Source of the DNA: Blattamonas nauphoetae
Taxonomy: Eukaryota > Preaxostyla > Oxymonadida
NCBI GenBank assembly: GCA_033064195.1
Contig: JARBJD010000042.1
Span: 186,001 to 250,000, forward strand
Length of the DNA: 64,000 nt
Direction of reading: 5' to 3'
This document shows positions 32,761 to 44,900 of the stretch, piece by piece; the first letter of the stretch is position 1, and each line of letters starts with the position of its first letter. Made by a program: the position numbers and the translations under genes. The notes below the pieces were generated by a model. The model was not told where the DNA came from. It saw only the letters and a list, made by a program, of their open reading frames with translations, and searched no databases.

Positions 32761-32902
32761 GTATTCCGATCGAGGCGTTTGCAACCTGATTCGGAGTCAG
32801 AGCTGAGATGAGATGAATGGACGAGTGAGAGTGCGACGAGGAGTGTTCGATCAAACGAGGTCCAGCACAACACAAGTGGATGAGCGAAGGAAGCTCGTCA
32901 GC

Positions 32903-33008
32903 CAACAGAATCTCATCACTCAAAGTTTTCGCCACAGCAATGGTTGTCGCCAGCTGATCAAGCGAATCAAAATACCACAACGAGTGCGCCAGGATCACGC
33001 GGTTAAAA
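32903..33008 (-). pseudogene. Methyltransferase copy C, distal piece
   Basis: It encodes the VILAHSLWYFDSLDQLATT segment and ends at the same ELPSLIH junction as copy B. It is separated from its 5' piece (38449-38803) by the element at 33009-38443. TAAAA at 33004-33008 is the left target copy. Confidence 0.8.
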
Positions 33009-33096
33009 GGATGTCGCAAGCTCCATCCACAACCAAACCGGGCAATCAACATACGAGAGAGTGCCGTGAATAAATAAGGGGCTGGCCTCGATCAAA
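33009..33096 (+). repeat. DIRS-like element, left inverted repeat
   Basis: From 33030 on it is the inverse of the right end over about 62 bp (ATCAACATACGAGAGAGTGC, then AATAAATAAGGGGCTGGCC). The outermost 21 bases are special to the left end. Confidence 0.8.
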
Positions 33097-36000
33097 CATG
33101 TGCAAAACAGAAAAGCACACACCTCCTCGTCTGAATCGGCGAACTATGTTGGCATAAATCACAAAACTCTCAGCGTAATCCTTTCTCAAGCAGTTTTAGA
33201 CAAGATTTGACACTCATCACTCAACACGATTCTCGTAACATTTTCTCTCCAATCGCGGTCTCAAATTCAAAAACAATGGCGTTAATCTCGAGGGCAAGTT
33301 GCAGAGATCGATCTCCCGGCTTATGAAATCTATATCCTAGCCATCGGACCTTGCCAAAGATGAAATGCTTATTGAACCGTACGTGTTCAACTCCAGTTGA
33401 CGAAGACAGTCTATCCACGCAGTACCGTCATGAATGTTCCTTGGAGGCTTCCTTATCAGCCAGTGCAAGTTAAGTGGACAATCAAGATAATACAATAGAA
33501 CAGTTCACAACTTCGAATCTCAACGTGGGCAACCAACCAAACAGACGAGGAGGTGGAAATCGTTGGAGCTAATGATCATATATAGCTCTAAATAGTAAAG
33601 GACTGACAGTTGTTGTCGGAAGCGTCGATGAATACGTTATGGATATCGATGGCAAAATTCTTCGATCCAGAACAAGTGCTCCAAAGCACCAACCATGCAG
33701 ATTATTCCGGAATAGGCAAACTCGAAATCAAAGAACATTATAGTTCAGCCTTCGCAGCGATCCCGCTCATTGATTCAGGCGGCTTGGCTCACCCGAATGT
33801 CCCAATAATTTTGAAAGAATCCATCCGTTTCACTGGTCTTTCTATCAAATTCTGTTCATTCTTGTTCCAGGAACTGATTAAAGTCCTCAATCTCCACGGA
33901 TATATTCTCTCAAAACTTCGTTTCTTCCCATCCTCTTTTCAAGCACTGACTCTCCCAACTTCATTGTGACCTCACTCCTCCACCTTTGATAAACTGCGTT
34001 CCACTCAGATCGATATACATCAAGTCACATGTGTGAAGATCGGGTGTGCCCTTTTCACTTTCTTTGAAACTCGTAGCACCTGAAAGCGGATTCTCTTTTT
34101 CCATGACGGTTTCTCTTGGAGATTAAGATAATGATGTCCCAATGTCTCTTCACCAGTGTCAAACAGACATATAAAACCTGTTTGTTCTCAATTATCTCTC
34201 ATAATTTCAGATAGACAAAGGAAAGGAGTGTTCAGGACACGATCGATGATGATCTTGCCAGATGGGTGCAAGTATGTGTCCAATTCAAGAAAAAATAATT
34301 GTACTCCTGGGTTCATGCAGAAATCTAATTTCAACTGATAATTCAAGTGCAATAGAGCATTTTAGAGACTGATGAGTATTTTGCCTCTATTTCTTAACAA
34401 TACATCTTATCCGTACTCTCCATTGTAGAACCTTCGTTTTTCACATTGTTTCACCTCATGATCTTCTCTCATCTGTTTTTGAAACAATAAATGTGTCAAA
34501 TTGGCGTTTCAAAAAAGTGTCGTTTCTCGTCACGATCGAAGCTCAATTTCGAAACAAACCCCTTTTCCATCATATTTGAGTGATTTTAAGAATTTGGAGA
34601 AGAATAAAAAAAGTGAAACCATCCATAGTGTTTTGGCTCTTTTCAAAATTATTGGGACGAATGGGCCATCTCGATGAATCGTGTGAACCCTACAATCCAT
34701 GTTAATCAACAGAATACCGATACTGGAATATCTTTGCGGGGTTTTAGCGGCATCTAAATCAACTCAGGTCGATCATTCGGACAGGGTGGCCCAACCTCCG
34801 ATGATGACGGCAAATATCACTCTTTTGCGGGTGGAGAAGGGAGATTTTCGTTCAACTTCGAGATTAGATGGGATTCAACGGGAACAACTATAACAAAGCT
34901 CCCAGCAATAGCTCTCCTACGACATATTACACCCATCAGACGAAACGCCACCCAGTGTCAGGGAATTCATCACAACAGGAATATTATGCCAGAATTTCGA
35001 GGATCTTAGCACCTACAATATTAATCAACCTCAGCGACTCCCTTGTTGTCGATCACAAGGTCAAACGATCGATGCAGACTGTCGAACGTCCGTCCCACTT
35101 TTCTAAGGATGACTTCATAAAACAAAAGACAGGACCACTATTCATGACCCAAGATTCATCCATTACTCTACTCACTCAAAGTAAATCGTGCGCAGCTGGG
35201 ATTCGTGACAACCCAACCGATCTCACCAGGAAGGATGTTCTCTCGTGTCTGTCGAACTCGTCAGCTCAAATAGCTTCCGATCATCCTTTGGGACAGTATA
35301 CATGCAGATTAAGAGAAGACAGGACGTGTGGTATTTCGTTTTCCTTCCAGCCTGGAAGTTCTCTGTGATCGATTGAATGCCCTCATATTTTCTACGTCGG
35401 CGACGTCCGGACAAGTGTCTTTTCCCATCTGTCCAGTGGATTGGACATGGTGCATTACTGATACAACGTTATTTCTTGTCGGGAAACAACATTGGACGAC
35501 GAAGCTGATCGAGAGCGGACACACCACAGGAGGACCGCACCGACGTTGTGGAGAAGAATGTCCAATGGATGATACGAATGAAAATCGTTGTAAACTTCCT
35601 TCATCTTGACGTGAATTCTGAACTCCAGAACCAACAAACTGGAGAAAAGTACTTCGTTGAAACACAAATGGTGTTCCTGTCGGCGCAGGAGGAACGATGA
35701 TGATCAAGCTGTATCCCACTTTCCAAGTGATCTACGAACACAAAGACACAATCGAATCGTTCTCAAAACCAGAAATATTGAGAGGCTGTGTCAGTAAGTG
35801 TGATAAACACAAAGTATCAAGGGAAGAATTGACTGCTCATCTGAATTAAAATCTGAAAAAGATCTGATCCATCCAACAATCAATTCAATCGCCCTTATTG
35901 AACGAAGGGATAAGACAATTCTCGCAACTTATCATGATACTGAGGACAAGGATAGCCAAACGTGGAGACTTTTGACCAAATTGGGATGGAGTACGTTGTT

Positions 36001-36099
36001 TCAAGACATCTCGATCTCCGAAGAATAAGGAACAGACAATACATTTTCCTTCCAAAGGTCGACTCGTTGTTCGCCTCAGAGTCTTGCTTCTTCAGAAAG

Positions 36100-37100
36100 A
36101 ACAGGACCGATGGTTGACACAGGTCACTGGGTGAGCTGTCAGAGTCTTGACCATCCCCTTCACGCACTCAGTGGTAAAGACAAAGATTGATTCATAATTC
36201 TTAATCGATCCAACACGAATGGGAGAGCGATACTCGCTGGCTGGAACGAGGCTGACATCATCAACACGAACACTCGGAATTTAAACCAACGGGTGATCGA
36301 ACTCATCTCTGAGTATTCTGAATGTCTTTGACTCTTCAATTTGGAGATTGGGAGCGATAGGTCGGTCCTCTTGAATCGAACTCCTGTGAACCTCTCTGCG
36401 CGTAACGTTCACAATCATCTCATCCATCATATTGTACAGGACGATTGAGGTGGGAAGAAAGCAGGGCACAGAATGATCATCGTCTCTCGCGAATCAAATT
36501 TCTCTCTCCACCACAATAGTGACTTGTCTCCACTTTTCGCATCGACTAATTATCTAGCAAGGGAATGGAGTGTAGAGTGCAGATAACGGGATTGACTCAA
36601 GATACTGGGGTCCATCGAGTGTCAGATGGATGATTTCCTCCAGCCAACTGAAATCCATCTTCACCTCCCAACTGCGCTCGTGATTGCTGGACACAATCAG
36701 AGAAGAATCCAGCTGGACCGCATCGTTCAAGAGCGTGAAGAGAATCGGAACTTGATGGGAAATATTGTTCCAATGGAGAGAACGGAAATCTTTGACTAAG
36801 AGGAACATGGCAGCGATGTAGAATTGATTGAAACGATAATCGTTGATCTGAATGATGCCCACACTGAATGTTCCATTCTGATAACGAGTCACGCGGATAC
36901 AACTGACACGCCCATATCGGAGAGGATGTGTCTTTTGGAAAAATGAACCCCTTGATGAAGTAGTCGCTGTTCAGACAACGAATCACCAGATTAAAGGGGG
37001 TGAACTCCAGGGTAATGAAGATGCCATCAAACGAAAAAGAAACGGTGTCACCATCATACCAGCAAACTTTTTCAGTGACTGCAACAGGTTCGACTGTGAG
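36100..37100 (-). other. Protein-like but broken stretch inside the DIRS-like element
   Basis: Codon-like composition on the minus strand suggests an old coding sequence: SFSFDGIFITLEFTPF, YQNGTFSVGIIQINDYRF and SIVLYNMMDEMIVNVTRRE read like beta-rich protein segments. I do not recognise the family. It may be captured host sequence or a decayed part of the element. The rest of the interior (33100-36100 and 37100-38050) is AT-rich with nothing I can name. Confidence 0.35.
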
Positions 37101-38056
37101 GAGGACATGTCAAATCGCTGATAGAAAGAAGGAATCATTCAAGCACATTGTCCGAACACAACTGATGATAAGAGAAAGACACCATTCTGTGCAATTTGTC
37201 TCTCGGACTCTTGACAGAGGAATAGACGGAAGTGAACGGGGAGTCTCAACAGGAGGGATTGATCACCGGGCGGATTGTGAGCAGCTATCGACATCTTGGA
37301 GCGAGCAAGGAGTGGGACAGGAATGACACATTTCTGGAAGAAGGGGATTGGCGATTGATGAGGGTGAAGAACGGAAAGGATAAGTGTGCGAGTTGGGGGA
37401 CGTTGAATGAGGACAACAGAACAAGCTGTTATTGTCAGTTTGTTCCCACGCCTTCACAACTGGAGGGAGGAAAACAGGGTATGTTTTTTTTGGAGGGAGT
37501 CGGAGGGGAGTGTGAGTGGGAATAGGAGTTCATACGACCCACACATCGATCTGAGAGGCGATGATTGTTGATTCGATCCATTTGATGGAAATTCAGATGA
37601 AGGAAGGAGTGTTAGAAGGATGGATCACAATTAGATCAGGACGGAAGAAGAAGGAATTGTCATTCGTGGGTCGTCGGGTGATGGACAGAGGAGATCTCAT
37701 CCTGACTTATCCCTTCTCGATTAGGAAAGCGAGAAGAGGACATCTGATATAGAGTGGAATCCAATGGTGTCATCAATGGGGAGCTGGGTCGCATGACAGT
37801 GTGATGGAAACAGACATCTCCTTCAAGATCTTGACGTTGTTTCCCATCACATTCAGAGGAAGAACTCAGCTTCCCTGATCTCTCATTGACATTCTCGATC
37901 ATTCTTTCTTGAACAGGTGGTATCAGCCTTTCAAAGGATACTCACGGCCTCAACAAACAGAAGAAAGAACCAGAACTTAAACACTGGTTCCCAGGGACAT
38001 CTTCTTTCTTCTCATTGTTTTTCTCTATCTTGTTCATTTAATAGATCCTTTCAACA

Positions 38057-38131
38057 CTCGTATGTTGATTGCCCGGTTTGGTTGTGGATGGAGCTTGCGA
38101 CATCCTTTTACAACAAACCGGGCCCATCAAC
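38057..38131 (-). repeat. DIRS-like element, internal complementary region
   Basis: 38057-38105 is a perfect inverse of the left outer end, 38106-38110 is TTTTA, and 38111-38131 is a perfect inverse of the right outer end. Read on the minus strand this is right end, TAAAA, left end, the junction of a circular form. Confidence 0.85.
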
Positions 38132-38377
38132 GAGTAGTCCTGATACACACCTGTGGTTGGCTCACTGTCAAGTGATCCTTTGTTTCACTTGACGGGTCGT
38201 TTTCGACCCTGTTCTCCCAGTTTTTGTTCCCTGTTAGGGATTTCTGGGTAAAAGCCAAATGGCAATACCTTTTTTTTTCCCATCAACAGCCCTTCGGGGC
38301 AGAACCATCATTGTGTACGTTACGTTCCTTTGATGGGATTTTACTAACAGATAAAACTTATTTCTGTTTAATCTTTG

Positions 38378-38443
38378 TTGATCGAGGCCAGCCCCTTATT
38401 TATTCACGGCACTCTCTCGTATGTTGATGGGCCCGGTTTGTTG
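38378..38443 (-). repeat. DIRS-like element, right inverted repeat
   Basis: Inverse of the left repeat, ending GGGCCCGGTTTGTTG before the right target copy TAAAA. Confidence 0.8.
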
Positions 38444-38448
38444 TAAAA

Positions 38449-38803
38449 TGCTCCCCAGCCAGAAAGTCCGACCCTTTCGTCAGATCTCGCTCAAAAAACA
38501 CGGTCAGACGGTCACCATAGTCTGAGTCGGTCAGTGTCTTGATCGCTTGGCCAATCGTGTACGGTGATCCATAATCGGGACTGGCGATATCCACTCCAGT
38601 CACATGACCTGTCGGTCCCACTGCGTAGGCCAAGGCTGCCAGCATGTCGCCCTGGCTAGACCCAATCTCCAGAATCTTCTCCCCCGGTTGAATGTCCCAA
38701 GCGTCGATCAGTCGCAACCGATGTGCTGTTTGGATGGCTTGAATCTCGGTGTGCTCGTCGTGCAACATATGCTCAATAATCGTTGAAACTGCTGAGTCTG
38801 TCA
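38449..38803 (-). pseudogene. Methyltransferase copy C, proximal piece
   Basis: It encodes residues 1 to about 118, including LEIGSSQGDM and VTGVDIASPDYGS. The start codon is replaced (CTG in place of ATG at the position equivalent to 13909). It ends at the DIRS-like insertion. Confidence 0.8.
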
Positions 38804-39367
38804 GACAAGATCTCCCAATTGAACTTTGAATTTCTGTTAGAAGAAGGACGGTTGTTCGGCGTCAAAAACTGAGTTTTGATCGGGTCCGTAATCACTTATC
38901 TTGCACATGTGCCAAGAACAAAGAGTAAATCATGCCAATTTATTCTGGATCCGAATGTTCCAGCTGTTAAAAAAGTTGTTCCCAAATGTTGAGTGACGTG
39001 AAATGAAAACTGTGTGAAATGCATCAAGGAGAAGTGAGATGAAGGAGAGCAGCCAAGGGCAAAACATCATCTTACACAAAACCAAAACAAGAGTGGTTCT
39101 CTCAACCAAAAAGAAGAGAAACAAAAAACAATTCTCGAGAGAGGAAAGAAGACAATCAAAAAGAGACTTCGTTGAATGAAGATGGGAGAAAGAAGAAGAA
39201 GGATTGAAATGGAAACAAGACAGAGACGAGAAACGACCGACCACTGTCGATTGAGAAAGGAAATGCCGATGCAAAGAGAAGGCAAGACATGACTCCATCT
39301 TCAATCATGCGAAGTGCATGTGTTGGGTGAATGCAGTGAAATGTAGTGTCTGTGATTGATTTCAATT
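38804..39367. other. Flank between methyltransferase copy C and K3, left part
   Basis: It matches 25118-25660. It is interrupted at ATT (39365-39367) by the Harbinger-like element and resumes at 41871. No gene is supported. Confidence 0.5.
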
Positions 39368-41870
39368 AGACCCAACCCGTGTATAATGGGAAAACTCGTG
39401 ATCACGAAGGGCAATTCGGTTAACGCAACTTAACTCGAGATACCTTGTGAAAACCGAATAAACAGCAGAAAAACCGAATAAACCACACTTCACTCGAGTT
39501 CTCACCCCATAACATTTTTTTCAGGTTGATCTTGACAAACTTTCGTCGAATTGATTCATTTCATCGTGTTTCCTCATTTATAACTTGTCATTAGTACGAA
39601 AAGAAACAAATTATTGAAGAAAAACTCTTTTAAAAAATTCGAAGTCGATCCGACCCTTATATCGAAATTTTTCCAAAATTCTCACTATAACCGTCGGCGA
39701 CGCCCCTACGTATTTGAATTGAACTTACCTCAAGTAGGTTCTGTGTCATCTCGATGTAAGTCGCTCTTGCTTGGATATTGGTTCCCCTCTCGCTGTCCGC
39801 AGACATCATTCATGGAACTTGGGTCGGGTAGGATTTCATGGGCTCGCGCTAATATGGTCCTCCCCAAGTGTCGAAGTGAATGTCAGTCGCCAGGAAACAG
39901 AATGAGGATGCCCAGAATGTGGGCCTAACAGCAAGACGTTGTCTAAAGAATTAGACACAGAAAACAAATCAAATATTTCTAAAAAAACATGAAAAACAAG
40001 AATGTGGGAGTTTTTATCATTTATGACAGTTTAAGACTCTTCAACGTCGTTTTGAGAACATTTTTCAACAAAATTGAGAAAAAGTAAGTGTGTGTTGTGA
40101 ATTGTGATGAATATTTTAGTCAGAATCTGAAATATCAAAGACTCCATCGAATCCTGTTGTTCTTGGATCATAATCATTCTCAAAGTCCTCAATCTCGGCT
40201 TGATGTTTTCGATAGAGTTGTTTTCTCCGTGGAATTCGTGATTCTTTTCTTGAAGAGGCCGAAAGAGCCCTCTCATGAAAATCGTCTGGAAGTCGGTAAT
40301 TGTGTCCTTTTCGAGGTGAATATTGGTTAACCAGCACGCATTTTTGAAGTCTTGCGTGATATGTTTGACGCCAGCAGTGTATTTCCCTCCCATTCGAAGC
40401 CACAGCCATTTGAGTCTTCCGAAGAATCTCTCCACTTGAACTCTGTCAGACGCAATTCTCACATTGAGTTCATTCTGTTCTTCTTCGTTTGTTCTTTCTT
40501 TTTTTCTTCTGTTCGGACGATTGAATCGAAGAGTTGGAAAATCTCCGAGATATCCCATGTCGCCTTGAATTCCCATTTTGGGTCGTTGTCTTGTGGATAG
40601 AGCTCTTTCTCCTGGTCTGTCTTGTTCAGATATTGTTCGATCGGTTGGAGAGTCTTTTGGAGTAGAGCAACATCGTGGATTGAGCCAGCAACACAATCAG
40701 AAACGAAGAGCGCTTTGTAGGGTGGTTTGGCTTCAACACACACTTGAGCCTTCATCGCATAACAATAATGATGACCTTCCCAAAGTACTTTCTTATCTTC
40801 AAAATCCGTCAATGGTCTGGGGACAACAATTGTTGTTGCATCAATATAAAGCGCGGTGAAAGGGAAATTGGCTTGAAAATTTGGAGTTGGGCGAGGCGGG
40901 ACAGAATATCGTTCCTGAAGGACAGTGAACAGGAGAGGGCGAATGTGTAGAATTGCTTTAGATGCGAGATTTGGACTGATTCCCAATGCCGATGCCAGTC
41001 GATTGATTTTAACTGTTGAGCTCAACCATTCAAGATAAACGACTAATTCATCTTTGAGAGTGAGTTTCCCTTTGGTCCTGGATGATTGTATTCTGGACAA
41101 TTCGATTGGATGAGAGCGGAGAGATGAAGAAGAGTGTCTTTCTCCAATCTGAGTTGTTTCCACAAGTTTGCATCGTCATACTTCGACCAAATGATTCCTC
41201 CACTTTCTGGAATTGGCACAATTGGTTTTGCTGACAGAAAGACTTGTCTTTGTTTGTTTTTGAGTTCTCCAAGAGACGCAATGGAAGTTGAAGATTCTCG
41301 CTTTTGAGGCCTGATAGTGGGCGAAGCTGACCGAATATCAACAGATGATCGTGACGATTGTGAAGATTGAGGTGTTGAAAAAGTGATCTCGAATCTGTCA
41401 ACGAGTTTTGTGATGAGAAGGGAGAATTGATGGTGAAACTTGGGGACGGGAATCCAATGAAACTTCCAGCAGAGGGTCGTAATCTTCAAAAGAGAAAGAA
41501 CAAAATATCAAAATAAAAGCTCACACTGGAATGGTGTTTGTGGAGTTCCAGGTTTGAGAATGATCTGTGAATGTTGTGGTGACGGTGTCACATTTTCGTC
41601 CCTCAAATCTTGACTATCCATCTTTTTCACCTAATATGATCAGAAATCAGTTGAAAAGAAGTGATAATATCAACTTTTTCAGATGTTCTTTTTTTCTCAA
41701 AAAACAGTTATGGGAAGGAACTCGAGTGAAATGTGTCAATTCGGTTGTGAACGTGTGCAACTCGGTTTTCAAGAGTTATCTCGAGTTAACCATGAATAAC
41801 TCGAGTGTCCACAGTCTTACTCAATTGTTTCATTTTTCTCGAGATTACCCATAAAACTCGGGTTGGGTCT
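39368..41870 (-). mobile_element. PIF/Harbinger-like DNA transposon, 2503 bp
   Basis: The empty site TTTCAATTGTTTG is intact at about 25660 in unit 2; here ATT is duplicated (39365-39367 and 41871-41873), a 3-bp duplication as in PIF/Harbinger. The ends are perfect for AGACCCAACCCG and similar for about 33 bp (TAATGGG/TTATGGG, then AACTCG/ATCTCG). It has one transposase gene on the minus strand. From 39390 to 40030 and 41500 to 41860 it contains repeated ACTCGAG boxes, and a decayed second frame is possible at 39614-39928. Confidence 0.85.
40031..41489 (-). pseudogene. Harbinger-type DDE transposase, two apparent frameshifts
   Basis: Three overlapping frames follow one another. The first (to about 41060) ends NCPEYNHPGPKG. 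The second carries KLTLKDELVVYLEWL, a helix-turn-helix-like INRLASALGISPNLASKAI, then the catalytic region with FTALYIDATTIVV (first Asp) and FVSDCVAGSIHDVALL (second Asp). The third has VQVERFFGRLKWLW (Glu) and a C-terminal NACWLTNIHLEKD. The order and spacing fit the DDE_Tnp_4 superfamily used by PIF/Harbinger and HARBI1. The frames part at about 41065 and near a run of T and C at about 40500. An intron at either point was considered but no clear GT-AG pair was found. It is probably inactive. Confidence 0.75.
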
Positions 41871-41927
41871 ATTGTTTGTGTGTGGTGTGAAGGTGCGAAG
41901 GGATGTGGGAGAATGAGGTGGAAAGTG

Positions 41928-44900
41928 TCAGGATAGAGCGATCTGTTGTTGCTTCTCAGCTGACGCTTTCCCATCCATCAGCGACAGGCGAGAAATGATC
42001 GAGTCCACGGATGGACGCTCGTCTGGGTTCACAGAAAGACATTCCTCAATCAGCCCTTTCATCTTCTCTCCAACTCCATCCATCTTTGGAACAATCCCAA
42101 TCGACATGTTCCGATGAGCATTCACTCCATCCTGCTCAGCGAATGGAACAAGTCCAGTCTCAATTTCCCACAACACCAGGCCAAGCCGAAAAACCGACGC
42201 TTTCGTTCGGTCAATCTCTTTCCGAGTGTCTCCTTCCGTTTTCTTGCTTCCTCCCTCCCGCTCCTCATCTTCTTCTGGTGCTTGCCATCGAACATCGTCA
42301 CGATGCACTTCACTCTGACGAAGAGGGTGAGGACGAACAATCTGAACTGGATTCGAGGGTGTTGGCTTCGTTTCACAACCATCAACAGACAAGTCGAGAG
42401 GAGTGCTTGTTGGTTCATCACATTTACCCTCAGCGATGACTTGGTTCCTTTGTGTTGGCTGTTCTGTCACTGGATCTGGCTGAGGTGTGTCGGTCTTCAG
42501 AATCAGACTCATCGACCTCTCCCCACTCAGAACAACTGAGTGCGACGTCAGTTCAGTCAGAATCGCGGAATACTCTGACATCTTCATCGCATGCGACAAT
42601 CCTCGCGCAACCGACAATCGCGCCCATTCACGATCCACTCCAACTTTCAAAACATGAAGACGACGATACAGCGTCTCAGTCTTGTCAACCACTAACACAT
42701 TCCCACTCTTCTCTCCACAGCTCAATCCATACACTCTGTTCTCAAACGCGATCTCTCGCTCTTCCTTTTCTTCATCTTTCTTCTCAAACTCATTCTGCAT
42801 TTTCTCGGTCCAAGGAATCGTGTTCAGCGTGTTTCCATTCAGCCCTCGAATCGACGAGACGTGAGCTGTTTGTCCGTCGCCATCGTCATCCATCACTTCA
42901 TATTTCTCCACTTCCATCTCTTGTGCTGCTATCAAAGGAACACTGTCTTCCTTCTTCCCACTCTTCCTCCTCCTCCAAATGCACACAACGATCAGCAGAA
43001 TGATGGCGAGAAGAGCAGCAGCAACGACAATCACCAGAGGCAGCCACCATTTCATGTTGTCTTTCACTGATTGCGACAGTTTATCGATTTTGCTCTGTTG
43101 GATGATGAATGTCGTGTCTGTCCTTGGGTCTTCTCCAAAGATGAGTCGACCTCGCCATTCCAGTTCAGGTCTCAGCGAGCTGAGCGATGACAAAGGGAGA
43201 GAGAGTTTGATGGATGTCTCGGTGAATGATGTGGTTGTGTCTCGGTTGAGCAAATATCGTGTTGGTGTTCCTTCTTTCTTGTCTTTCGTCATTTCAAACA
43301 CTTCCAAAATCAACCCACATGGAATCAGCGTCGATCCTTTCACTTCGATTTCGAAGAGTTCCTTCTTCTTGTTGAATGAGCTTGTCGACGTGTTGGAGAG
43401 TGATGGAATGAAGAGAGGAGAGAGGGGCTTGGCATATTCGCCTGTCATTGTGCATCCATCTGCTGCCATCCACAGATGCGGATGCTCAACGCTGAATCCA
43501 TCTCCTCCACTCAGACTGCTGACTTCAATTGTCCCGCTCTCAGAGCAGATGATATTTCGACGAAGGGATGGAAACGAGGAGTTGAGGGGATTGTTGTCGT
43601 GGAACAGACTGGCTTCGACTTTGAAAGAGCCCGCTTTCATGTTCACCACTCCTTGCGAGAGATGGGTGAAGTCTTGCCGAGAGATCGTGGTTGTGCATTC
43701 TGTCAACTGAAGCACTCCACTTTTCCAAGAACACACATCTTCCAGATCTTTCTCGTTCTGTGTGGGAGGTAAAATGGTCGGTCCAGTGATTGATCCCTCT
43801 CGCAGAATTATTGTCGCTTGTGTCGCGGAGATGAAGACGAACGACGGATCAGAAGTATCAATGGATACATCCACATTCCGAAGCTCGAGGAACGATGACG
43901 CTTCAACAACAATCACGCCAGACAACGAGTCCAGAGAGAGAGAAGAAGGAACGATCAGCGATGGTTCAGAACTCGTCCCATTTCGAATCACAACATGCAT
44001 CCCTCCAACAATCCGAAGTCCATCGTTCATCGACACTGAGTCCACAATCTCAATCGTCGGTCGAACAATCGACAGTCCAGACACAATCTTCCACACTTCC
44101 GACATCGAACTGCATGCTCGCAACAAGTCTCCACAAAACGGACTTCCTTCCATCGACGACGAATCGGCGAAGATGTTGAACGACGATGGTCGCTTTCCTG
44201 TTCCTCCAGACACGGAGCCCACAAGCAAGATATCTCCATCTTCATCATTCAACGGCACAATCGATGTCACTGTGTAATCCGTCTCGAAATCCAGTCCTCC
44301 TTCCCATCCAATCTCAATCTCTCCCGACTTCCCACTCGACGATGACACTAATTGGATGACAACACAAAGTGAAGAGTTCAGTGACACGTTGTATTCTGTC
44401 GAAGCAACCAGATCGCTCCCACTCACTTCCACAACACAGCTCGTGTTCAAATTGTTTGCGAATGAGAACTTCATCTCGTGGATGCTGGGAGGATTGGGAA
44501 CACACACCACAATTCCATTGTTCACAGCAAAGTTAGCGGATTCTTCGTCTTGCTGAAGTGTGTATTTCTTCCCATACGCGAGTGTGGATGCATCTTCATC
44601 GTTTCCAGTGATGAACTTCACCGAGCTGTGAGTGTCGTTCTCAACTGTGATTGGAGGGAGAGGGAGCCATTTGAGAGAGCCGTTGCTGAGACAGATCGAC
44701 ACAAGAGGCGAGGTGAGCAGTCGACCAGACAAGAAGATGGTCAGCACCTTCCGATCCTTGGTCAGCTGTGCACTGATACAGTTTTCGATGCGAGCAGGCT
44801 CGATCGGGGTGGAGAATGTTGGATCTGAGATGTCGATGATGACTTGTTTGGATCCCGAATCACGTTTGATGGATTTCACTTCATACCGAGTCCCAAATTC

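Larger units (their letters stand above)
24652..32900. repeat. Tandem array, unit 2
   Basis: It has the same order as unit 1 (truncated methyltransferase, flank, K2, upstream region, SPRY fragment) in about 8.25 kb with no large insertion. It supplies the empty sites for the elements in units 1 and 3. Confidence 0.7.
33009..38443 (+). mobile_element. DIRS-like retrotransposon (tyrosine recombinase type), broken
   Basis: It sits inside a methyltransferase copy whose intact sequence is known from 13554-13575. The pentamer TAAAA is present once in the empty site and at both borders here (33004-33008 and 38444-38448). The ends carry inverted repeats, and near the right end lies an internal region complementary to both outer ends joined through the same pentamer, the arrangement known from DIRS elements, which integrate as circles through a tyrosine recombinase. 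The family assignment rests on this architecture. The interior shows only short frames on both strands and no recognisable reverse transcriptase or recombinase, so the copy is old inside or non-autonomous, with many breaks. Strand follows the position of the internal region. Confidence 0.7.

Noticed and set aside
33610-33969. 119-codon plus-strand frame in the DIRS-like element as a named element gene
   Set aside because: It shows no likeness to Gag, reverse transcriptase or recombinase that I can see.
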